Shown: positions 9,228 through 15,817 of the stretch, in pieces
Layout: the number at the start of each line of letters is the position of its first letter
Numbering within the stretch: the stretch's first letter is position 1
Source of the DNA: Elusimicrobia bacterium HGW-Elusimicrobia-1
Lineage (GTDB): Bacteria > Elusimicrobiota > Endomicrobiia > PHAN01
Length of the DNA: 43,368 nucleotides
Assembly: GCA_002841695.1 (NCBI GenBank)
Contig: PHAN01000015.1
Coordinates: forward strand, 1-43,368
Reading direction: 5' to 3'
The notes under the pieces: generated by a model
Databases searched by the model: none
Seen by the model: the letters and a program-made list of their open reading frames with translations, nothing else
Told to the model about the DNA's origin: nothing
Translations under genes and position numbers: made by a program

Positions 9228-10310
9228 TTAAGAAGGTATTTTAAAAAACAGCCACGCGCCGGCCGCGCCGAAAATTATGTTGCCCAGCCACGCGGCCATA
9301 AAAGGCGACAAAATGGCGTTCTCGCCCAACGATTGCCCCAGCGCGCTCACGCCGTAGTAAAGAAATGCCATGACAAGCGCTATGACAAAACCGAATACTT
9401 TTCCGTGACGGGCCGACACGGTGGCGGCAAAGTAAACCCCTATAAAAAGCACCACGAAATTACTCATTGAAGAAGCTATCCTGTAATGAAAAGCCACGGC
9501 TTCGCGGCGGGCGGGAAGACCCAGTTTTTGAAGCAACCGCAGGTTCCTTAGATGCTCGGAAAACGTCATTTCTTCCGGATGGGCGGCGCCAAAAATAAAG
9601 TCATCGGGCGAAACGCTCATATCCTTGAAATATTCGCGGAACGACCTCTCGGCCACGGGAAGGTCGTCGACGAAATCACGCTCCACGCCGTCGATAAACT
9701 TCCATTTTTCTTTTGTCCATTCTATACGCCGCGCCACAACCTGTCGTCGCAAACGAAACATTTCGTCATACTCGTAATAAATGGCGTCGCCTATGTAACC
9801 TCCGTCGACGTTCAGAACCGCGGCCTGCAGCTTTCCGGCGGGCGGCACGCTCATGCTGACGGCCCAGCGCACCCCCGCCTCGCGAGGCGGCAAGCCCATT
9901 ATGCCGGTGCGTTTTATCTCGTAACCCTTAGACACCAGCGTCGGGACGATGAAAAATACCGCCGTAAAAACCGCCAGAGACAGGAGTAATCCGGCGGCAA
10001 AAAAAGGCACAAACGACCTGCGGATGTCGTAACCGGCCGCTTTCACGGCCGTCAATTCTCCCGAGCGCGCCATCTGCCCGAAGGAAAAAAGCGTCGCTAC
10101 CAGCGCCGCTATGGGCAGCAACTGAAACGCCTTGTGAATATTGGTAAACGCAAGATAACCTATTATGGCCGACGCCGAGGCCTTGCGTTCCAGAAATATA
10201 CCCAAATCTCTGAAAAAATCCGATATTACGGAAAGACCCGCGAACACGGCTATGAGAAACAAAAACGGCCGGGCGAACTCTCTGAAAATGTGCTTTGTGA
10301 ATATTTTCAT
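9228..10310 (-). CDS. lptG: LptG-like permease of the LPS export ABC transporter
   Basis: 360 residues of the YjgP/YjgQ family. Two or three transmembrane helices lie at the N-terminus (starting MKIFTKHIFREFARPFLF), followed by a periplasmic beta-jellyroll region of about 150 residues and three C-terminal helices. The conserved cytoplasmic block GELTAVKAAGYDIRR contacts the LptB ATPase. With LptF it extracts lipopolysaccharide from the inner membrane and passes it to LptC/LptA. It lies downstream of lptF, separated by a 287-nt gap filled by repeats, and 40 nt upstream of the SprA-like gene. The F/G assignment rests on gene order and on similarity to the family as a whole. Confidence 0.85.
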   Translation of the reverse strand: MKIFTKHIFREFARPFLFLIAVFAGLSVISDFFRDLGIFLERKASASAIIGYLAFTNIHKAFQLLPIAALVATLFSFGQMARSGELTAVKAAGYDIRRSFVPFFAAGLLLSLAVFTAVFFIVPTLVSKGYEIKRTGIMGLPPREAGVRWAVSMSVPPAGKLQAAVLNVDGGYIGDAIYYEYDEMFRLRRQVVARRIEWTKEKWKFIDGVERDFVDDLPVAERSFREYFKDMSVSPDDFIFGAAHPEEMTFSEHLRNLRLLQKLGLPARREAVAFHYRIASSMSNFVVLFIGVYFAATVSARHGKVFGFVIALVMAFLYYGVSALGQSLGENAILSPFMAAWLGNIIFGAAGAWLFFKIPS

Positions 10311-10318
10311 AATACTTT

Positions 10319-10539
10319 GTCATTGCGAGCCACCCGCAGGGTGGCGCGGCAATCTCATTTTTTGGTTTGTCATTCCCGAATGCCTGCCCTCGAATGCAGC
10401 GGAGCAGCACTGCGGCAAAGCCGCGTGTGTCTTTATCGGGGGTTGTTATCGGGAATCCAGTATTTCAATAATGTTGCAAAAAATTCTGGATTCCCGTTTG
10501 CACGGGAATGACAACTTTTGTAGTGTCCATCGCAATGAC
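10319..10539. repeat. Nested palindromic element between lptF and lptG
   Basis: Three inverted pairs are nested: GTCATTGCG (10319-10327) with CGCAATGAC (10531-10539); TGTCATTCCCG (10369-10379) with CGGGAATGACA (10503-10513); and TCGGGAATCCAG (10449-10460) with CTGGATTCCCG (10486-10496). A further short hairpin (CACCCGCAGGGTG) lies at 10331-10343. Such CATTGCGAG / TCATTCCCG palindromes are common mobile intergenic repeats in bacterial genomes. No gene is visible in 10311-10597. Confidence 0.8.
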
Positions 10540-10597
10540 GGCCAAGGTGACTTTTTCAACAATCTTATTATGTGAAACCGCGTTCCGGTCTATCCTA

Positions 10598-11704
10598 TTA
10601 TCTTTTAAACGCCTCTCGCCACAGAAAAAAAGATGCCAGTGCGGCGGCAAAATTAGGCAAAGCCAGAGCAACAGCCGACGGAACCCCGCCGCTTTCGGAC
10701 ATATTAATGCCTATGGCAAGAAAAATATAATAGAGGAAAACAACTGCCAGAGAAAACGCAAAACCGGCGGCCTTGGCGCCCTTTCCGGCAAGAAGCCCAA
10801 CCGGAACGCCTATAAGCGCGAAGAAAAACGGCGACAACCCTATGGCAATTCTTAAGTTCAGTTCGGTATTAAGCGCCGGGATGGATGTCGCGCGGTCGCA
10901 AGAGGCCAAGCCGGCCGCTTCAAGACGCTTTATCTCGGAACGCAGTTCCGAAGCGGTATATTCCCTCAAACTTCGGGACTTCACGGCTCCGCCTTCCATG
11001 GGAATTACCACGTTGTATCCGGCAAACAGCAGCGATGTCGACTCCGATGGAGCTTTGGGATCGGCCTTTTGAAACGCTCCCGAGAACATCCTAAAAATAA
11101 CTTTATCTCCGGTGAAAACAGCCGTGGCGCTTGACGCGTAAATAAGCGCCGACGGCTCCAGCGTACCCTCGGTAAAACGGTAAATGCTTACCTTAAGAAG
11201 GACTCCGTCTGAGGTTCTGTCCTCGAAATAAATTCTGTTGGAACCTATGATGGCCACTGTCTTTTTTTCAAGACGCAGGGCGGGCGCGCGGCGGACTATT
11301 TCAAAATAATTTTTGCTGAAACTCTCGTATGTTTTGGGCGCAAGATTAAGATTGTAGAACACCAGCGCGGCGGCAAGCGCGGCGGCCAAAATCACGGGCG
11401 GCGCCATATAGTCGATATGCTTTATGCCGGCCGTCCGCACGGCGGTAATTTCGTTGTCGGAAGAAAGCCGCCCGTAGGAGAGTATCGCGCCGAAAAGAAC
11501 CGATATCGGCACGCTCAAAGACAACACATTCGGCAGCATAAGCGCAAAAAGCGCCGCGGCATTGGCAACCGGCACTCCCTTGGACACAACCATATTCACT
11601 ATCTGGAATATCTGATCCAGCAGCAAAATAAAGGTAAAAACCGCCAGGCCGAAACCCAGCGAGGAAAGAAATTCCGCCAGAATGTAACGCTTAAGAATTT
11701 TCAT
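10598..11704 (-). CDS. lptF: LptF-like permease of the LPS export ABC transporter
   Basis: 368 residues of the YjgP/YjgQ family: N-terminal helices (MKILKRYILAEFLSSLGFG), coupling block LSSDNEITAVRTAGI, a periplasmic domain of about 150 residues, and C-terminal helices (LSPFFFALIGVPVGLLAG, then two more). It acts with LptG and LptB to drive lipopolysaccharide toward the outer membrane. It is the first gene of the minus-strand block and is divergent from galT, with a putative TATAAT box 24 nt in front of its ATG. The proximity of lptF, lptG and the SprA-like gene suggests one envelope-assembly operon. Confidence 0.87.
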   Translation of the reverse strand: MKILKRYILAEFLSSLGFGLAVFTFILLLDQIFQIVNMVVSKGVPVANAAALFALMLPNVLSLSVPISVLFGAILSYGRLSSDNEITAVRTAGIKHIDYMAPPVILAAALAAALVFYNLNLAPKTYESFSKNYFEIVRRAPALRLEKKTVAIIGSNRIYFEDRTSDGVLLKVSIYRFTEGTLEPSALIYASSATAVFTGDKVIFRMFSGAFQKADPKAPSESTSLLFAGYNVVIPMEGGAVKSRSLREYTASELRSEIKRLEAAGLASCDRATSIPALNTELNLRIAIGLSPFFFALIGVPVGLLAGKGAKAAGFAFSLAVVFLYYIFLAIGINMSESGGVPSAVALALPNFAAALASFFLWREAFKR

Positions 11705-11728
11705 TTTTCCGTCGTCGCAAAGGAGTAG

Positions 11729-11757
11729 ATTATACTAAAATGGTTTGATTGACAAAA
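11729..11757 (-). promoter_or_regulatory. Putative sigma-70 promoter of lptF
   Basis: On the minus strand a perfect TATAAT (11729-11734) lies about 25 nt upstream of the lptF ATG. The matching -35 at 17-bp spacing is weak (TTTTGT, 11752-11757), with TTGTCA as a 15-bp-spaced alternative. The -35 region overlaps that of the galT promoter, so the two promoters may compete for polymerase. Confidence 0.5.
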
Positions 11758-11777
11758 AACCGAGAGTTTTATATAAT
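11749..11777 (+). promoter_or_regulatory. Consensus sigma-70 promoter of galT
   Basis: TTGACA (11749-11754), 17 bp, TATAAT (11772-11777): a full match to the consensus with ideal spacing. The start of transcription should fall near 11784, giving a leader of about 54 nt before the galT ATG at 11838. This rules out the in-frame start at 11745. Confidence 0.85.
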
Positions 11778-11837
11778 TCACCGGCCGGCACAGTCGAAAA
11801 AAAGCCCGCTGTTCATTCATCAAAGGAGCCATCCGCA

Positions 11838-12833
11838 ATGCCAGAACTCAGACGCGACCCCGTAATCGGCAGGTGGGTCATAATATCTTCAGAACGATCC
11901 AGAAGGCCGACTGATTTTCCCAAGGAAAGCGGAAATCACGTAGGCAAAGATTGTCCGTTCTGCGCCGGCAACGAAAAACTCACCCCGCCGGAAGTTCTTG
12001 CCTACCGCGAACCCGGAACGCGAAAAGATGCCGACGGATGGTGGGTTCGCGTGGTGCCCAATAAATATCCGGCGCTCGCCGTGGAAGGAACCCTCAACCG
12101 CGCCGGCGAGGGTATGTACGACATGATGAACGGCATAGGGGCCCACGAGGTCATAATAGAGTCGCCGTCCCACACCAAAGAACTGCACGAACTCGACGAC
12201 AAACAGGTAGAGGACATCATCTGGGTCTTCCGCGACAGAATTCTGGACTTACGAAAAGATTCCAGATTCGACTACATCCTTATTTTTAAAAATCGCGGGT
12301 CGGCGGCGGGCGCCACATTGTCGCACCCGCACGCGCAGCTTATAGCCACTCCCATTGTGCCCAAGAGAGTGCGCGAGGAAGTCAACGGGGCAAAATCGTA
12401 TTACGACTACAAGGAACGCTGCGTATTTTGCGACATCATCAAGCAGGAACTCGCGGAAAACCGCAGGGTCGTAGCGGAGAATTCCGACTTTGTGGCCATA
12501 ACGCCGTTTGCATCCAGATTTCCCTTTGAAATATGGATACTGCCCAAAAAGCACGACTCGGATTTCGAGGACATACAGAAGCACGAAACCACGAGTTTGG
12601 CCTCGATGATGAAAAACTGTCTCGGGCGGCTTAACAAAGTGCTTGATAATCCTCCCTACAACTACATAATACACAACGCGCCGCTGAAAGAACCTCGCCT
12701 GGCGCACTACCACTGGCACATCGAGATAATGCCCGCGATAACTAAGGCCGCGGGATTCGAGCGCGGCACGGGATTTTACATCAACCCCACCGCCCCCGAG
12801 GAAGCCGCGAAGTTTTTAAGAGAAGCCGAGTAG
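11838..12833 (+). CDS. galT: Galactose-1-phosphate uridylyltransferase
   Basis: 331 residues starting MPELRRDPVIGRWVIIS. AGGAG at 11824-11828 is a good ribosome binding site. GalT exchanges UMP between UDP-glucose and galactose-1-phosphate in the Leloir pathway, releasing glucose-1-phosphate. The HIT-type active site SHPHAQLIATP is present, together with zinc ligands CPFCAG and CVFCDI and the C-terminal AHYHWHIEIMP block. Length is normal for the family. Its last 20 codons are duplicated 2.9 kb downstream in front of glgE, which implies DNA was inserted just after this gene. Glucose-1-phosphate links it to the glgM/glgE genes downstream. Confidence 0.93.
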   Translation: MPELRRDPVIGRWVIISSERSRRPTDFPKESGNHVGKDCPFCAGNEKLTPPEVLAYREPGTRKDADGWWVRVVPNKYPALAVEGTLNRAGEGMYDMMNGIGAHEVIIESPSHTKELHELDDKQVEDIIWVFRDRILDLRKDSRFDYILIFKNRGSAAGATLSHPHAQLIATPIVPKRVREEVNGAKSYYDYKERCVFCDIIKQELAENRRVVAENSDFVAITPFASRFPFEIWILPKKHDSDFEDIQKHETTSLASMMKNCLGRLNKVLDNPPYNYIIHNAPLKEPRLAHYHWHIEIMPAITKAAGFERGTGFYINPTAPEEAAKFLREAE

Positions 12834-12849
12834 ATTCGAGTAAGTAAAA
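12774..12849 (+). repeat. Left copy of 76-bp direct repeat (galT 3' end)
   Basis: The last 60 bp of galT and 16 bp beyond it recur at 15695-15770 with 70 of 76 identical positions. This copy carries the TAG stop of the intact galT gene. Confidence 0.9.
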
Positions 12850-12994
12850 TGCTGACAAAAAAAACATCGGGAACTTTCTGCCATCTCGGACTGGGTGCAA
12901 GTCGCAAACGGGTGTAAGCCACTTCCAAATATACCTGAGTTAGAATTTCAAACAGAAAAACCGTTCTATTGTAGAAGAACAAAAAAGAGGTAGC

Positions 12995-13531
12995 ATGTAT
13001 AAAGTTTTTATGTTGTTTTCGTTGCTTGTTTTCTCTGGCTGTGCCACTACATTGACAATGAGCCCTGTAGAACATAGGCCATCTGTGCTTATCAGAAATC
13101 CGACGAAGGTCAGTTATTACATACATCCTGATATTCATCAACTTCAAGCAAAGCGTGACACCGTCGTGGAAAAGACTACGGTGGTGATCGGGAAACCACT
13201 TTCAAAATCTATCAAAGATATGATGGACGGGATATTTTATCAGCCAAAAGAATTGGAGCAAGCCACAGGCGATGGTATCGTGATAGTGTTTAAGTTGGGT
13301 GAACTGCATTTTTCGGAAGATGGAAGTGATTTTAGATACAAGAGTTCGATGATTGTTCAAGTGTTTAATAATAAAGTACTGAAGGAAGATAGGAAGTTTT
13401 ATGGGGATAGCGACAGCCACCACGGATTGCCGCATCATGATAGTCATGCGAGAATTAAGGGAGCGTGCTATCGGGCATGGAACGATGTTATTGAGAAAGT
13501 TGGTGAGTTTTTTATGACCTACAAACCATGA
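12995..13531 (+). CDS. Hypothetical lipoprotein
   Basis: 178 residues with a lipoprotein signal (MYKVFMLFSLLVFSGC, Cys16 as the lipidated residue) and AGAGG in front of the ATG. The mature part has alternating beta-strand-like stretches (IVIVFKLGELHF, SSMIVQVFNNKV) and a histidine-rich stretch DSDSHHGLPHHDSH near residue 140. I do not recognise the family. The base composition is visibly more AT-rich than galT or glgE. It lies inside the segment bounded by the duplicated galT ends, so it is probably acquired. The 161-nt gap before it holds no gene that I can support. Confidence 0.75.
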   Translation: MYKVFMLFSLLVFSGCATTLTMSPVEHRPSVLIRNPTKVSYYIHPDIHQLQAKRDTVVEKTTVVIGKPLSKSIKDMMDGIFYQPKELEQATGDGIVIVFKLGELHFSEDGSDFRYKSSMIVQVFNNKVLKEDRKFYGDSDSHHGLPHHDSHARIKGACYRAWNDVIEKVGEFFMTYKP

Positions 13532-13562
13532 ATTAAACTCTGACAAAAAGGGTTCTATCGAA

Positions 13563-13691
13563 ATGGACTACTTCAATAATAAAGTTGGCCGCGACATCGG
13601 CAATCGCCTAAAAGAGAATGGCATCTCGGGCGATGATGCTTATGCGGAAGAGGTCTTAAAAAACAAGGACAAACTGATAACTTTGAAATGA
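13563..13691 (+). pseudogene. C-terminal fragment resembling DUF6973 (RHS/toxin-associated) domains
   Basis: 42 residues (MDYFNNKVGRDIGNRL..., ending DKLITLK); the frame is open back to 13518. The phrase 'EMDxxNNxVGRxIG' is the end of DUF6973 domains that occur in RHS and wall-associated proteins. The histidine-bearing front part of that domain (DAFRHAxWN-type) is absent, so this looks like the tail of a lost gene. Its stop overlaps the ATG of the next gene (ATGA at 13688), so it could still serve as a translated leader. The family call rests on a short motif. Confidence 0.45.
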
Positions 13692-14004
13692 AGCGACTTG
13701 AGACGGCTTTAAATATTATTCTATCTTTCATGGCTGGATTGTTTTTCGGATCTTTTGCGGCCGGAATTATAGCGCTGACAGTATTTAAATATCCATTTTT
13801 AACGGACTATTTTACCAACACAACCTTTAATCTCGCTTTATTAGCCGCCATACTATCCGGCGGGACCGTTGGAATTTACATGGAGTTTAAAAAAAGCACA
13901 AACAAAGTGATAAGATTTTTTCAGGGCAGCGTCATTAAAAAAACTGCATTATTGTTGGCGGCATATTTTTTCATCCGATTTGTCCTAATGTTGGATAGCG
14001 CCGT
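13688..14004 (+). pseudogene. 5' part of a membrane-protein gene interrupted by an IS element
   Basis: It encodes about 105 native residues with three predicted membrane helices (IILSFMAGLFFGSFAAGIIA; LALLAAILSGGTVGIY; ALLLAAYFFIRFVLML) before the IS begins at 14005. The frame then reads into the IS and stops at 14035. Removing the IS and one CCGT copy joins it in frame to 15266-15686, restoring one 245-residue protein: three membrane helices, then a soluble C-terminal domain. The family is unknown. It is AT-rich like its upstream neighbours. Confidence 0.8.
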
Positions 14005-14080
14005 TGACCTTCCCCCCGAAAACTGGACCGGTTGAAAGTTAAGTCCGAAAGAGGTATAAAAAGCGCAAGGAGGCCGAATT

Positions 14081-14347
14081 ATGCGCATCGGACGTTACCC
14101 AACCGAACAGATCATCGGGATACTCAAAGAGGCCGAAGCCGGACGCGACCGCAAGGAATTATGCCGGCACTACGGCATAAGCGAAACGACGCTTTACAAG
14201 TGGAAAGCGAAGTTCGGCGGCATGAATGTCTCCGAGGCCAAGCGACTCAAAGAACTCGAAGACGAAAACCGGCGGCTCAAGCAACTCGTCGCCGAAGAGG
14301 CGCTCGACATCCGCGTCTTAAAGGAACTGCTCTCAAAAAAATTCTAA
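14081..14347 (+). CDS. IS3-family transposase OrfA
   Basis: 88 residues (MRIGRYPTEQIIGILKEAEAG...). A helix-turn-helix (ELCRHYGISETTLYKWKAKFGG) recognises the IS ends. A leucine-zipper-like coiled coil follows (RLKELEDENRRLKQLVAEE) for multimerisation. The ribosome binding site AAGGAGG (14067-14073) is strong. The end LLSKKF overlaps the slippery A7 run that leads into orfB. Confidence 0.93.
   Translation: MRIGRYPTEQIIGILKEAEAGRDRKELCRHYGISETTLYKWKAKFGGMNVSEAKRLKELEDENRRLKQLVAEEALDIRVLKELLSKKF
14335..14341 (+). promoter_or_regulatory. Programmed -1 ribosomal frameshift site of the IS
   Basis: The heptamer A AAA AAA is set exactly in the orfA frame as X XXY YYZ. A -1 slip moves ribosomes into the orfB frame at 14341 and yields a fused OrfAB of about 388 residues, the active IS3-type transposase. 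OrfA stops a few codons later at 14345-14347. Confidence 0.85.
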
Positions 14348-15246
14348 GGCCCAAAGCCAAAAAAGAAGCCGCGCGTCACGCTAAACACTTTGGGCCGCTA
14401 AGTCAAAGAAAAGCGGCTTCGCTCGTCGGACTTAATCGTTCCACGCTGTATTACAAGCCCCTCGGCGCGCGGAACGACGAAGCATTGCGAAGACGTCTCA
14501 AAGAACTTGCCGACAAACACAAACGCTGGGGCTGCCCGATGCTTCATTATGTTCTCCGCCGCGAGGGTTACGTCGTTAATCACAAGCGCACGGAACGGAT
14601 TTACAAAGAAGAAAACCTCGGGATAAAAAGACGTAAAAGAAAACGGCATCTGCCGTCGGATTTAAGAAAAAATATGCCCGCGCCGACTCAACCCAACGAA
14701 CTCTGGGCTATGGATTTCATAATGGATCGGCTCCAGGACGGACGGCGGCTCAAAATATTCACGCTTATCGACGAGTTTAACAAGCGTTGTCTTGCCATGG
14801 AAATAGACACTTCAATCTCGGGTGTTCGCGTCGCGCGTGCGCTTGAAGAAGCCGCGGCCCGCGAAGGCGCATATCCCAAGGCGCTTCGCTCCGACAACGG
14901 CCCGGAATTTACGTCCAAGGCGCTTTTCAACTGGGCAGACAAACATAACGTTGACCCTGTTTTCATCGAACCGGGTAAGCCCACGCAAAACGCTTTCGCC
15001 GAAAGTTTTCACGGCCGTTTCCGCGAAGAATGCCTCAACGAAAACTGGTTCGTCACGCTGGATGAGGCCAGGCGAATCTGTCGGGATTGGCGCGATATGT
15101 ACAACTCTTTCAGGCCGCATACGTCGCTGGGCCGGCTCACGCCGGACGAGTTCACCGAAAAATATTATGCCGCCGCCGCTTGCATGACGCCGGCTGATTT
15201 CAAAGAACAATTGTCGTCGGACTTTAAACTTTTGACTGGTACATAA
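14341..15246 (+). CDS. IS3-family transposase OrfB (DDE integrase domain, made as OrfAB fusion)
   Basis: About 301 residues in the -1 frame relative to orfA. An HTH_21-like region (GPLSQRKAASLVGLNRSTLYYK) precedes the rve-type core. The catalytic triad is visible: D in ELWAMDFIMD, D in LRSDNGPEFTS, and E in NAFAESFHGRFREECL, with the usual spacing of about 35 residues between the last two. The tail YNSFRPHTSLGRLTPDEF is typical. No frameshift or stop breaks it. The long in-frame extension back to 14032 is the antisense-like reading of orfA and is not protein. Confidence 0.93.
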   Translation: MLRPKAKKEAARHAKHFGPLSQRKAASLVGLNRSTLYYKPLGARNDEALRRRLKELADKHKRWGCPMLHYVLRREGYVVNHKRTERIYKEENLGIKRRKRKRHLPSDLRKNMPAPTQPNELWAMDFIMDRLQDGRRLKIFTLIDEFNKRCLAMEIDTSISGVRVARALEEAAAREGAYPKALRSDNGPEFTSKALFNWADKHNVDPVFIEPGKPTQNAFAESFHGRFREECLNENWFVTLDEARRICRDWRDMYNSFRPHTSLGRLTPDEFTEKYYAAAACMTPADFKEQLSSDFKLLTGT

Positions 15247-15265
15247 GACGGGGGAAGGTCACCGT

Positions 15266-15686
15266 GCATAAGCACATTTATGGAAAGTACGAATTGTTCG
15301 CCGACGAAATCGCAAAAACGGTTTCCGATGGTATTTCATCGGGTAATCCGACGCCGGAAATCGACAATCGCTTGAAGATAGATTATGTTCTTGTTACGGA
15401 GGCGTATTCGCTTACCGAAGAAAACCTGCTAAAAACGGGAAAGATAAGCAAGAAACTGGCAAAGTCAATGGCTCAAAGAAACGCTAGCACCGAGGGAACG
15501 TATTTACATATAGCAAAAAACGATAAGGTTATGGCGGTCGCCGTATTAAAACCGCGTATTGACGTCGAGAATCGTTTCCACCTCGCGCAAGCGGGCAGTA
15601 AAATCAGATTTTATGTCCGGCGCGAAATAAAAAAAGATAAACTTGGGAAAAGATTCGAAGAATTTGTTATATATGCGGTGGAGTGA
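15266..15686 (+). pseudogene. 3' part of the IS-interrupted membrane-protein gene
   Basis: About 139 residues continuing the reading frame of 13688-14004 after the IS (HKHIYGKYELFADEIAKTV...). The GTG at 15264 is created by the CCGT duplication plus flanking bases and is not a native start. The fragment is soluble, with a helical first half and a beta-like second half (GTYLHIAKNDKVMAVAVLKP, IRFYVRREIKKDKL). No family is recognised. Whether it is still expressed is unknown. Confidence 0.75.
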
Positions 15687-15694
15687 TACCATTT

Positions 15695-15770
15695 TTTTAC
15701 ATCAACCCCACCGCCCCCGAAGAAGCCGCGAAGTTTTTAAGAGAAGCCGAATGAATACGAGTAAATAAAA
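15695..15770 (+). repeat. Right copy of 76-bp direct repeat (galT 3' end)
   Basis: This repeats the galT C-terminal codons (FYINPTAPEEAAKFLREAE, here with a TGA stop) and 16 bp beyond. It has six mismatches to 12774-12849. It stands directly upstream of glgE and looks like the old galT-glgE junction left behind when the segment 12850-15694 entered. Confidence 0.9.
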
Positions 15771-15817
15771 AAATCCCCGCCGCAGGTCGCGACGGCGTGC
15801 GGAATAGCGAGAAAATC

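Larger units (their letters stand above)
14005..15261 (+). mobile_element. Complete IS3-family (IS407-type) insertion sequence
   Basis: 1257 bp. The left end 14005-14018 (TGACCTTCCCCCCG) and the right end 15249-15261 are inverted copies, and similarity extends inward (AAGTT...AAGTCCGA in both ends). The 4-bp target duplication CCGT flanks it at 14001-14004 and 15262-15265, the size expected for the IS407 group. It holds orfA and orfB in overlapping frames with a frameshift site. Intact ends, intact transposase and a clean target duplication point to a recent and possibly still active insertion. Confidence 0.95.

Noticed and set aside
11745-11837. N-terminal extension of galT
   Set aside because: It overlaps the consensus promoter and precedes the family's conserved start MPELRRDP.
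12850-12994. Possible riboswitch or tRNA before the lipoprotein gene
   Set aside because: I could find no cloverleaf or conserved riboswitch box; only loose GC words are present.
14032-14340. N-terminal extension of the IS orfB frame
   Set aside because: It is the -1 frame of orfA, Arg-rich and without motif; orfB is entered by frameshifting at the A7 run.
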